Assembly (NCBI RefSeq): GCF_004353845.1
Contig: NZ_CP037864.1
Location: 4,526,001 to 4,590,000 of the forward strand
From: Citrobacter arsenatis
GTDB taxonomy: Bacteria; Pseudomonadota; Gammaproteobacteria; Enterobacterales; Enterobacteriaceae
Length of the DNA: 64,000 bases
Direction of reading: 5' to 3'
Both the position numbers and the translations under genes were made by a program. Of this stretch, positions 7,317 to 15,288 are shown in pieces. The notes below the pieces were generated by a model, which saw only the letters and a program-made list of their open reading frames with translations, was not told the origin of the DNA and searched no databases. The first letter of the stretch is position 1, and every line of letters starts with the position of its first letter.

Positions 7317-7426
7317 ATTAATCTTTCGTTTAGATACGACTGCCCAATAAGCAGCATGTGGCAACCCCATCTGGACGCCCCATCCTGAGATGGAAACGTC
7401 CGTTAGAGTTTGATTCGATAGTCAGC

Positions 7427-7726
7427 TCACACTAGCTCTTTGAGCTGCTCCTGCATATAGGTTGAAAAATACTCTGGATTCTTGATAAGGATGCGGTTAC
7501 CGGAGGCGACTTTTTCTGCCCATCCGGCCACTTTTTTCGTGAACTCGGGATTCCACCCCTCCTGCTCACCCCGTGCCATCACAACTTCCGGACTCGCTGG
7601 CACACCTAAGTCATGCAAATACTTTAAGATTCCCTTAGCGGTACTTTCATCCATTGAATGGGGTACTGACGCCGAAGTGTTCATACCACCAATAAAATCC
7701 AATGCTTTCTCAATTGCTGTTGGCAT
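7427..7726 (-). CDS. YoaC-like DUF1889 family protein
   Basis: A 99-aa protein starting MPTAIEKALDFIGGMN, with DESTAKGILKYLHDLGVPAS and NPEYFSTYMQEQLKELV near the C-terminus. This closely resembles E. coli YoaC (DUF1889), a small cytosolic protein of unknown function. The start at 7726 has AAGGA 7 bases upstream; an in-frame start at 7750 has none. In K-12, yoaC lies elsewhere, so this is a relocated or additional copy just outside the decayed att site. It stands alone, with no operon partner. Confidence 0.8.
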   Translation of the reverse strand: MPTAIEKALDFIGGMNTSASVPHSMDESTAKGILKYLHDLGVPASPEVVMARGEQEGWNPEFTKKVAGWAEKVASGNRILIKNPEYFSTYMQEQLKELV

Positions 7727-7863
7727 GCTCTTATCCTTAAAATTAACCACGTGAGAGACACATTTATACTATGTACCCAACTCCGCCGGGATATCAAAGA
7801 GAACATCACCTTTATTTGATTTACCCCGCAGCTAAACGCTTGCGGCGGCTGTTTTCTGCACGA

Positions 7864-9675
7864 TTAATTGGCCATTCCGCCTAAAACCAGCCCGGTTGCC
7901 ACCGCATTACGCGGCCCTTCAGTGCCACGAATATTGCCCTGCCCGGCCACAACGCCGTAATGCGCCAGCGCGTCGGTGATCATCTGCGGGATTTCGAAAT
8001 CCAGCGAGGAGCCGCCCACCAGCACCACAAAGGTCATATCGCGAATAGAGCCACCGGGTGACACCTGACGTAACGCGCGCAGGCAGTTGGTGACAAAAAC
8101 CTTCTCTTTGGCCTGTCGGCGCACCAGACGAATTTTTTCCAGCGAAGTCTGGTTATCTACCGGGATCAGCTCACCGTCTTTCAGATACACCACTTTGGCA
8201 AACACCGACGGGCTGAGTGGTTCGCGAAAAAACTCTACCGCACCGTTCTCATGGCGAATGCTGAACAGGCTCTCCACTTTTGCCAGCGGGTATTTTTTAA
8301 TTTCCTCCGCCAGAAAGGCATCGCTTAAGCCCAGCTCCGTTTGAATCAACAGGCTGACCATATTCCCGGCTCCGGCCAGATGTACCGCTTTCACTACGCC
8401 GTCGCTATTGATGACGGCGGCATCGGTGGATCCTGCGCCTAAATCGAGGATCGCCAGCGGTGCGGCACATCCGGGCGTTGTTAACGCCCCCGCGACGGCC
8501 ATGTTGGCCTCCACGCCACCGACTTCAACCTCAGTGTTTAACCGGGCGCTCAGCTCACTGGCGATGGCCTGCATCTGTAAGCGATCGGATTTCACCATCG
8601 CCGCAATACCCACGGCGTTCTCCATGGAACACTCTCCGGCAATGCCGCCCTGCACCTTGCGCGGAATAAATGTATCGACCGCCAACAGATCCTGAATATG
8701 CACCGTGTTCATGTCATGATCGGTTAGCGAAGCCATCACCTTTCGCACCCGTTCCAGCATGCCGCCTGCGTGCGTGCCTGCTTCACCGCGAATATCGCAC
8801 ACGGGCGCACAGGCGCTCATCGCCTGCATAATGGCCTGTGCGCCTTGCGCTACGTCGGCTTCACTACTGCGCTTTTCGCCACGGATAACGATCTTGCCTG
8901 CCGGGATAATCCTTGAGCGCACATCACCCTGCGGGGTTTTCAGCACCACGGCGGAGCGGTTGCCAATCAACGCTCTGGCAATGGGGACGATAGTTTGCGT
9001 TTCCTCGGGCGTCAGGGCAAAGAAGGTAGCGATGCCGTAAGGATTCGACAGCACCCGCACCACCTGTCCCGGGGCCGCCACTTCCACCGCCGCCAGCACC
9101 CCTTCCGGCACCTTCTCCAGCAGAGTGACTTCATCAACCACCGGCATTGGCCGACGCAGGCGATTGTTCACCAGCACGCCGTCATCCTTTTTCAGGATAG
9201 CCGCCACCACGTTGATGCCGCGATCCAGCGCCTCATTGATAAGCCAAACCGCCTCGAGAAAATCCATCTCCTGGCCTACCAGCGGGATCCAACCTTCGGC
9301 AAACCGATCCTCGCCCAATGCCGCCAGCTTCTCCACGGCGATGGTGGTCCCCATTCCCACGCCAACGCCGCCGGGCGTTTGCGGGTTATGCCCAATCATC
9401 GTTGACTCGGTAATGATGGTTTCAGTGATGGTTTCCATCGCCACATCGCCAATCACCGGCGCAGCCTCGTTGATGCAGATTTTCGCCACATCCTGAAGCG
9501 ACCACGAAGTGCTATTCAGCGCCTGCTGCAGAGAGGCCACCACCCCGGCAATATTGTCCCGCGTACCTTTCATACCGGTAGTGGCGACAATCCCGCTGGC
9601 GATAAACCGGCCATCCTGCGCCAACGCCACTTCAGTAGTGGCGTTGCCGATATCAATCCCTGCAATTAACGGCAT
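7864..9675 (-). CDS. dhaF: Glycerol dehydratase reactivase, large (alpha) subunit
   Basis: A 603-aa protein, the length known for Citrobacter DhaF. It is an actin-like ATPase-fold chaperone: the N-terminal phosphate-binding motif MPLIAGIDIGNATTEVAL and the later LAILDLGAGSTDAAVI (about 430-445) are typical. With DhaG it exchanges damaged cobalamin for intact adenosylcobalamin in the inactivated dehydratase, using ATP. The start at 9675 fits the family; an upstream in-frame extension to 9747 would overlap dhaE and lacks similarity. It is the last gene of dhaBCEF. Confidence 0.95.
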   Translation of the reverse strand: MPLIAGIDIGNATTEVALAQDGRFIASGIVATTGMKGTRDNIAGVVASLQQALNSTSWSLQDVAKICINEAAPVIGDVAMETITETIITESTMIGHNPQTPGGVGVGMGTTIAVEKLAALGEDRFAEGWIPLVGQEMDFLEAVWLINEALDRGINVVAAILKKDDGVLVNNRLRRPMPVVDEVTLLEKVPEGVLAAVEVAAPGQVVRVLSNPYGIATFFALTPEETQTIVPIARALIGNRSAVVLKTPQGDVRSRIIPAGKIVIRGEKRSSEADVAQGAQAIMQAMSACAPVCDIRGEAGTHAGGMLERVRKVMASLTDHDMNTVHIQDLLAVDTFIPRKVQGGIAGECSMENAVGIAAMVKSDRLQMQAIASELSARLNTEVEVGGVEANMAVAGALTTPGCAAPLAILDLGAGSTDAAVINSDGVVKAVHLAGAGNMVSLLIQTELGLSDAFLAEEIKKYPLAKVESLFSIRHENGAVEFFREPLSPSVFAKVVYLKDGELIPVDNQTSLEKIRLVRRQAKEKVFVTNCLRALRQVSPGGSIRDMTFVVLVGGSSLDFEIPQMITDALAHYGVVAGQGNIRGTEGPRNAVATGLVLGGMAN

Positions 9676-9685
9676 ACAGCCTCCG

Positions 9686-10114
9686 TCACTGGCTGCCTTT
9701 GCGCAGCTTGTTTCTCTGCTGATACACCTGCGCCGATTCGCGGACAAACCCGGCGTTCACCGTGGCATGCCAGGTATGTTCCAGTTCATCGGCAATGGCC
9801 TGCAACTCGGCGAACGAAGAGCGAAACGGCCGCAGTGCGTTATAGATCTCCAGAATACGGGCATCCGGGATAGCAATCAGCTCTGCCGCACGCCGGAAAT
9901 TACGCGCCACGGCGTGACGCTGCATCTGTTCGGCAATCTGCGCCTGGTACTCAAGCGTTTGCTGAGAAATACGCACATCCTGCGGACCTACGCGGCCTGC
10001 CAGCACATTCTCAAGGGTAATATCGGTTAGCGGCTTGCCGCCAGGCGTCTTGATTTTCTCCGGGCAGCGGGTCGCCAATGGGTAATCCTGCGCGGTCATG
10101 ATGTTGTCGTTCAT
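9686..10114 (-). CDS. dhaE: Glycerol dehydratase, small (gamma) subunit
   Basis: A 142-aa helical subunit of coenzyme-B12-dependent glycerol dehydratase (DhaB2C2E2). It carries the family features YPLATRCPEKIKTPGGKPL near the N-terminus and ARNFRRAAELIAIPD in the middle. The start at 10114 has AAGGGA 6 bases upstream. Another ATG at 10118-10120 overlaps the dhaC stop as ATGA and would add two residues. It is followed by dhaF after 10 bp. Confidence 0.95.
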   Translation of the reverse strand: MNDNIMTAQDYPLATRCPEKIKTPGGKPLTDITLENVLAGRVGPQDVRISQQTLEYQAQIAEQMQRHAVARNFRRAAELIAIPDARILEIYNALRPFRSSFAELQAIADELEHTWHATVNAGFVRESAQVYQQRNKLRKGSQ

Positions 10115-10116
10115 GG

Positions 10117-10701
10117 TCATTCCCTTACCAGTGCAATATGTAGCGTGACGGGCGCAGCATCCTGCACCACGTGCTTGGTTTCTTTGATATGAAATAGCGC
10201 GGCCTTGGCCATAAATTTGGGGCGCACCATCTGGTCATTGACCACCGGTACCGGCGAAGGCGACTCTTTACGCGCATAGCGCGCGGCGTTTTTACCTATC
10301 TGGCGATAGGTTTCCAGCGTCAGCAGCGGAGCCTGAGAGAACAGCTCGAGGTTGCTAAGCGGCAGCAGATCGCGTTGATGAATCACCGTAGTTCCTTTCG
10401 ACTGGATACCAATCCCGATGCCTGAACCGCTAAGGTTTGCCGCATCCCATGCCATAAAAGAAACATCCGAGGTGCGCAGGATCCTCACTACCCGCGCGTG
10501 TAGTCCCTCTTCTTCGATGCCGGCAACCAGCTCTTTCAAAATCGCGTTGTGCGGCATATCAATCAGGGTTTTATGCTGATACTTATCAAAGGCCGGACCG
10601 ACGCCAATCACCACTTCATCTACGCGTTCGTCCGCTTTAGCCGTCTCGCCTTCGCTCACCTGCAAAGTGAAAACCGGTTTACGTTCCGTTGTGTATTCCA
10701 C
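10117..10701 (-). CDS. dhaC: Glycerol dehydratase, medium (beta) subunit
   Basis: A 194-aa protein equal in length to Citrobacter DhaC. It helps bind adenosylcobalamin at the interface with the alpha subunit. The conserved block SDVSFMAWDAANLSGSGIGI (about 89-108) and the segment with HQRDLLPLSNLELFSQAP are the family's hallmark. The gene sits 11 bp after dhaB and is coupled to dhaE. Confidence 0.95.
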   Translation of the reverse strand: MEYTTERKPVFTLQVSEGETAKADERVDEVVIGVGPAFDKYQHKTLIDMPHNAILKELVAGIEEEGLHARVVRILRTSDVSFMAWDAANLSGSGIGIGIQSKGTTVIHQRDLLPLSNLELFSQAPLLTLETYRQIGKNAARYARKESPSPVPVVNDQMVRPKFMAKAALFHIKETKHVVQDAAPVTLHIALVRE

Positions 10702-10712
10702 TGTGTTTCACC

Positions 10713-12380
10713 TTATTCAATCGAGCCGGGCTGAACCACGCCCGCAATATTTTTAATTTCCGCCCAGCGTTCGGCAGAGATGCGATAGCCGGTGCCGGGT
10801 CCCTGATAATCGTTGATATCATTGACGGCGCTGACGACGTCAAACTGACGATCCAGAATGGCTGACGTTTGCAGATAATCCCCGGTGACGCGCTGCTTCA
10901 GCATGTTGAGAATATTGCTGGCGATGTCTTCGAAGCCGCTGCAACTCAACGCGCCGACAATATCCAGCCCGGTGATATTGCGCTTCATCATCTCTTCCAC
11001 CGCTGCCAAATCCTCAACCACATTGCGCGCTGGCATATCTTTGCTGCCGTGAGCGTAAGTGGCGGCCTCCACTTCTTCATCACTAATCAGCGGCAGACCC
11101 AGTTCGCGGAACACCGCCTGAATGGCGCGTGCGGCCTTATTGCGGATGGCGATGGTTTCTTCTTCCGTGACCGGACGCAGACCGCCGTCCACCATCAGAT
11201 CGCGTTGCAGAATGTTGTAATCATCGAAATCTTCAGCGTCGAAGTTCGATCCGGCAAACATGTTGTCGTAGCTGGGTACCGCGCTGTAACCGGAGAAGAT
11301 AAAGTCGGTGCCCGGCAGCATCTGCATCAGGGTGCGGGCAGTACGGCGAATATCGGAGTGGGAAAAGGTTTGGTCGTTGGCGGAAGCCACTTCAAGGTCG
11401 AGCATTGAGGCAATCAGGTTTTCCGCCAGCACGGCGCGGATCCCCGAAGGCACAGCACCGGTCATGCCGATACAGCTGACCGCGCCGTTTTGCAGCCCCT
11501 GAACGCCCGCGCCTTTGGTGATAAAAATGCAGCGCGACTCCAGATAAAGCATCGATTTACTTTCGGAATAGCCCATCAGCGCTTCCGAGCCGGTGCCGGA
11601 GGTGTAGCGCATCTTCAGGCCACGCGACGCATAAGCCGAGGCGAGAAACGCTTTGGACCACGGCGTGTCATCGCCATCGGTAAACACCGACTCCGTGCCA
11701 TAGACCGACACCGTTTCGGCGTAGCTGGTAAGCCCACGCATTCCCAGCTCCAGCTCGGTGGCCTCTTCAACGGAGCATTGCGTCAGCACGCCGGGGCGAC
11801 CGCACTGGGAACCCACCAGCAGCGCCAGGGCGTTAAACGGCGCGTAGCGGGCGATCCCGACCGTCGTTTCCTGCTCGGAAAAGCCACGGATCCCCGCTTC
11901 AGCCGCATCGGCGGCAATCTGTACCGGGTTATCTTTCAGGTTAGTTACGTGGCACTGGTTGGAGGGCGTGCGTCTGGCGCGCATTTTTTGCAGCGCCATC
12001 ATCATCTCCACCACGTTCATTTGCGCCATCACTTCCACCGCTTTTGCCGGGGTGATGGCGGTAGTAATGGCAATGATCTCTTCCCGACTGACGTGGATAT
12101 CCACCAGCATTCTGGCGATCTCCAGCGCGTCGAGCCGCATTGCCCGTTCGGTTTCCGCCACGTTGATCGCGTAGTCGGCAATAAAACGGTCAATCATGTC
12201 GAACTCGGCGCGGCTCTTGCCGTCCAGCTCAACAATACGACCATTTTCCACCTTCACCGACGACGCCGGATCAAAGGGGCTTTCCATGGCGATCAGCCCC
12301 TCTTCAGGCCATTCGCCAATCAGCCCATCCTGATTTACAGGGCGCTTCGCAAGCACTTCGAATCGTTTTGATCTTCTCAT
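10713..12380 (-). CDS. dhaB: Glycerol dehydratase, large (alpha) subunit
   Basis: A 555-aa catalytic subunit that converts glycerol to 3-hydroxypropionaldehyde and water by an adenosylcobalamin radical mechanism. It begins MRRSKRFEVLAKRPVNQDGL and carries the substrate-site blocks SNQCHVTNLKDNP, YTSGTGSEALMGYSESKSM and TFSHSDIRRTARTLMQM. Length and sequence match the Citrobacter/Klebsiella enzyme almost throughout. It is the first gene of dhaBCEF. A pair of 15-bp palindromes lies 135-180 bp upstream of its start. The Shine-Dalgarno sequence is weak. Confidence 0.97.
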   Translation of the reverse strand: MRRSKRFEVLAKRPVNQDGLIGEWPEEGLIAMESPFDPASSVKVENGRIVELDGKSRAEFDMIDRFIADYAINVAETERAMRLDALEIARMLVDIHVSREEIIAITTAITPAKAVEVMAQMNVVEMMMALQKMRARRTPSNQCHVTNLKDNPVQIAADAAEAGIRGFSEQETTVGIARYAPFNALALLVGSQCGRPGVLTQCSVEEATELELGMRGLTSYAETVSVYGTESVFTDGDDTPWSKAFLASAYASRGLKMRYTSGTGSEALMGYSESKSMLYLESRCIFITKGAGVQGLQNGAVSCIGMTGAVPSGIRAVLAENLIASMLDLEVASANDQTFSHSDIRRTARTLMQMLPGTDFIFSGYSAVPSYDNMFAGSNFDAEDFDDYNILQRDLMVDGGLRPVTEEETIAIRNKAARAIQAVFRELGLPLISDEEVEAATYAHGSKDMPARNVVEDLAAVEEMMKRNITGLDIVGALSCSGFEDIASNILNMLKQRVTGDYLQTSAILDRQFDVVSAVNDINDYQGPGTGYRISAERWAEIKNIAGVVQPGSIE

Positions 12381-12514
12381 TGTTTATAGACTCAAAAGAT
12401 AAAAAATAGGGACGCCGGGCCGCCTTGCCGGGGACACAACACCCGGCATTCGCCTTTCATCAGCAATGGCCGAACTCTAAATGAGCAGGACAATAAAAAA
12501 ATAAAATTAATTTC

Positions 12515-12560
12515 GTTCCAATTTGGCACCGAATAAAAACGCATCGTTTCATATTGAAAC
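12515..12560. promoter_or_regulatory. Paired 15-bp palindromes, putative DhaR operator of dhaBCEF
   Basis: GTTCCAATTTGGCAC (12515-12529) and GTTTCATATTGAAAC (12546-12560) fit the consensus GTTYCRNNNYGRAAC, the first with one mismatch. Their centres are 31 bp apart, about three helical turns. The pair lies in the 392-bp gap between divergent dhaB and orfY, nearer to dhaB. Apart from this pair I see only AT-rich sequence in the gap. Two further pairs with the same geometry precede dhaD and dhaK. Assignment to DhaR is inferred from this distribution. Confidence 0.65.
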
Positions 12561-12772
12561 GCAACACAGAAAATTCCCTCCTGAATTGTGACGAGGTTAA
12601 ATGATCATTATCAATAAACGTAAAACCGGGACGGTGAATTTAAATTCCATGAAATACCCGCCCTATTGACTTAATAACGCGCGGCAAGAAAATAAGGTAA
12701 AGCCAATGATAAAAATAGCTGTCGCGCGATATTTTTCGTGACCTCAGCCCTACAATATTTTCAGGAGAGACT

Positions 12773-13201
12773 GTGAATAAGAGCCAACAAATCGCCACCA
12801 TTACGCTGGCGGCTGCAAAGAAAATGGCGCTGGCCGTCGAGGCTAAAGCGCTTGAAATCAACGTTCCGGTGGTCTTTTCCGTGGTGGATCGCGGTGGAAA
12901 CACGCTATTGATGCACCGTATGGACGATGCTTTTGTCACCAGTTGTGATATCTCTCTTAATAAAGCGTATACCGCCTGTTGCCTGCGCCAGGGCACCCAT
13001 GAAATTACCGATTCGGTACAGCCCGGCGCTTCGCTATATGGTTTACAGCTAACGAATCAACAGCGGATCGTTATTTTTGGCGGCGGCTTACCTGTCATAT
13101 TAAACGATAAAATAATCGGTGCCGTCGGCGTAAGTGGCGGCACCGTCGAACAAGACATGTTATTAGCAGAAACCGCGCTGAATTGTTTCTCTGAATTATA
13201 A
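12773..13201 (+). CDS. orfY: OrfY, GlcG/HbpS (DUF336) family protein of the dha regulon
   Basis: A 142-aa single-domain member of the GlcG/HbpS-like family (also the PduO C-terminal domain). PVVFSVVDRGGNTLLMHRMDDA and GGGLPVILNDKIIGAVGVSGG are the family signatures. Relatives bind haem or corrinoids, and in dha/pdu clusters they are suspected B12-handling proteins, though the role is not established. The start is GTG at 12773, with AGGAGA just upstream. It is the first gene of orfY-dhaT-dhaG-orfW, 22 bp before dhaT. Confidence 0.85.
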   Translation: MNKSQQIATITLAAAKKMALAVEAKALEINVPVVFSVVDRGGNTLLMHRMDDAFVTSCDISLNKAYTACCLRQGTHEITDSVQPGASLYGLQLTNQQRIVIFGGGLPVILNDKIIGAVGVSGGTVEQDMLLAETALNCFSEL

Positions 13202-13223
13202 TTCAAATCTAAGAAGGTATATT

Positions 13224-14387
13224 ATGAGCTATCGTATGTTTGATTACCTGGTGCCAAATGTGAACTTCTTTGGCCCCAATGCTATTTCCGTTGTCGGCGA
13301 ACGCTGCAAACTGTTAGGCGGTAAAAAAGCGCTGCTGGTGACTGATAAAGGTCTGCGGGCCATTAAGGACGGCGCGGTTGATAAAACCCTCGCCCATCTG
13401 CGTGAAGCCGGTATTGACGTGGTGGTGTTTGACGGCGTCGAGCCAAACCCGAAAGACACCAACGTGCGCGACGGTCTGGAAGTTTTTCGTAAAGAGCATT
13501 GCGATATCATCGTTACCGTCGGCGGTGGTAGCCCGCATGACTGCGGTAAAGGCATTGGTATCGCGGCGACGCACGAAGGCGATCTCTACAGCTATGCCGG
13601 AATTGAAACCCTGACCAACCCGCTGCCGCCGATCGTCGCGGTGAATACCACCGCCGGTACCGCCAGTGAAGTCACCCGCCACTGCGTGCTGACCAATACC
13701 AAAACCAAAGTGAAGTTTGTGATTGTCAGCTGGCGCAACCTGCCGTCGGTTTCCATTAACGATCCGCTGCTGATGCTCGGCAAACCCGCCCCGCTGACCG
13801 CGGCGACCGGGATGGACGCCCTGACCCACGCCGTTGAGGCTTATATTTCCAAAGATGCCAACCCAGTTACCGACGCCGCCGCTATCCAGGCAATTCGTCT
13901 GATCGCCCGTAACTTGCGCCAGGCCGTAGCGCTGGGCAGCAACCTGAAAGCTCGTGAAAATATGGCCTACGCCTCTTTGCTGGCGGGTATGGCCTTCAAC
14001 AACGCCAACCTTGGCTACGTTCACGCGATGGCGCATCAGCTTGGCGGTCTGTACGACATGCCGCACGGCGTAGCAAATGCCGTACTGCTGCCGCACGTGG
14101 CGCGCTATAACCTGATCGCTAATCCGGAGAAATTTGCCGACATCGCGGCGTTCATGGGTGAGAACACCGACGGACTGTCCACCATGGATGCCGCCGAGCT
14201 GGCCATTCACGCCATTGCCCGTCTCTCCGCCGACATCGGCATTCCGCAGCATCTGCGCGAGCTGGGCGTCAAAGAAGCCGATTTCCCGTATATGGCGGAA
14301 ATGGCGCTGAAGGACGGCAACGCCTTCTCCAACCCGCGCAAAGGGAACGAGAAAGAAATTGCCGAGATCTTCCGTCAGGCATTCTGA
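13224..14387 (+). CDS. dhaT: 1,3-propanediol dehydrogenase
   Basis: A 387-aa iron-dependent (type III) alcohol dehydrogenase that reduces 3-hydroxypropionaldehyde to 1,3-propanediol with NADH, regenerating NAD during glycerol fermentation. The NAD-binding GGGSPHDCGKG is at about 100-110. The metal-ligand Asp/His lie in TGMDALTHAVEAY (about 190-203), and the further His in MAHQLGG and MPHGVANA. Length and sequence match Citrobacter/Klebsiella DhaT. AGAAGG precedes the ATG. Confidence 0.97.
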   Translation: MSYRMFDYLVPNVNFFGPNAISVVGERCKLLGGKKALLVTDKGLRAIKDGAVDKTLAHLREAGIDVVVFDGVEPNPKDTNVRDGLEVFRKEHCDIIVTVGGGSPHDCGKGIGIAATHEGDLYSYAGIETLTNPLPPIVAVNTTAGTASEVTRHCVLTNTKTKVKFVIVSWRNLPSVSINDPLLMLGKPAPLTAATGMDALTHAVEAYISKDANPVTDAAAIQAIRLIARNLRQAVALGSNLKARENMAYASLLAGMAFNNANLGYVHAMAHQLGGLYDMPHGVANAVLLPHVARYNLIANPEKFADIAAFMGENTDGLSTMDAAELAIHAIARLSADIGIPQHLRELGVKEADFPYMAEMALKDGNAFSNPRKGNEKEIAEIFRQAF

Positions 14388-14403
14388 TAACGCAGGGGGC
14401 GCA

Positions 14404-14757
14404 ATGTCACTTTCATCACCGGGCGTACATCTGTTTTATCACTCACGCTGGCAGGAGACTCGCGTGCTTGATGAGCTGTGCTGGGGACTGGAAGAGCAAG
14501 GCGTCCCATGCCGGACTGTCTGTTGCGACGAACATGACTGCGCGCTGGTGCTAAGCAAGCTGGCGGCAAAAAGTTCGACGCTACGCGTAGGTCTTGGTCT
14601 CAACGCCAGCGGCGATATTGCCTTAACCCATGCCCAGTTGCCCGAGGATCGGGCGCTGGTCCGTGGGCATACCCGCGCCGGGGCTGCCCAGCTCCGCGCG
14701 CTCGGTGCCAATGCCGGTCAACTGGTCAAAGTGGTTCCCTTCAGCGAGATTAAATAA
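14404..14757 (+). CDS. dhaG: Glycerol dehydratase reactivase, small (beta) subunit
   Basis: A 117-aa partner of DhaF, with a fold like the dehydratase medium subunit that lets it swap with the beta subunit during reactivation. The start at 14404 (MSLSSPGVHLFYHSR) follows an AGGGGG sequence and the dhaT stop by 16 bp. An in-frame start at 14359 inside dhaT is less likely. The stop codon is immediately followed by the next ATG. Confidence 0.9.
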   Translation: MSLSSPGVHLFYHSRWQETRVLDELCWGLEEQGVPCRTVCCDEHDCALVLSKLAAKSSTLRVGLGLNASGDIALTHAQLPEDRALVRGHTRAGAAQLRALGANAGQLVKVVPFSEIK

Positions 14758-15288
14758 ATGTACCGCATCTATACCCGAACCGGCGATAAAGGCACGACCG
14801 CCCTGTTTGGCGGCAGCCGTATCGACAAAGACGACATCCGCGTTGAGGCCTACGGCACGGTGGATGAACTGATTTCCCTGCTTGGCGTCTGCTATGCCAG
14901 CACGCGCCTGGCCGGGCTACGTCAGGATCTGCACGCCATGCAGAAGATGCTGTTTGTACTGGGAGCGGAACTCGCCAGCGATGAGAAAGGACTGACTCGC
15001 TTAAAACAGCGTATTGGCGAGGAGGATATTCAGGCGCTGGAGCAGCTTATTGACCGCAATATGGCGCAAAGCGGCCCGCTCAAAGCGTTTGTTATTCCGG
15101 GGAAAAATCTGGCATCAGCACAGCTACACGTTGCGCGAACCCTGACGCGTCGGTTGGAGCGAGTCCTCATCGCGATGGGCAGAACGCTGACGTTACGCGA
15201 TGAGCCCAGACGTTATATCAACCGACTGTCGGATGCGTTGTTCTCGATGGCGAGAATGGAAGAAACTAGTCCAGATGTTTGCGCTTAA
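14758..15288 (+). CDS. orfW: PduO-type cob(I)alamin adenosyltransferase (OrfW)
   Basis: A 176-aa protein that makes adenosylcobalamin from cob(I)alamin and ATP, supplying cofactor for DhaBCE. Family marks: N-terminal YTRTGDKGTTALFGGSR (ATP-binding), VEAYGTVDELISLLG, and C-terminal RRYINRLSDALFSMAR. It starts directly after the dhaG stop. Its 3' end overlaps the convergent dhaR gene by 23 bp, so the two transcripts overlap. Confidence 0.93.
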   Translation: MYRIYTRTGDKGTTALFGGSRIDKDDIRVEAYGTVDELISLLGVCYASTRLAGLRQDLHAMQKMLFVLGAELASDEKGLTRLKQRIGEEDIQALEQLIDRNMAQSGPLKAFVIPGKNLASAQLHVARTLTRRLERVLIAMGRTLTLRDEPRRYINRLSDALFSMARMEETSPDVCA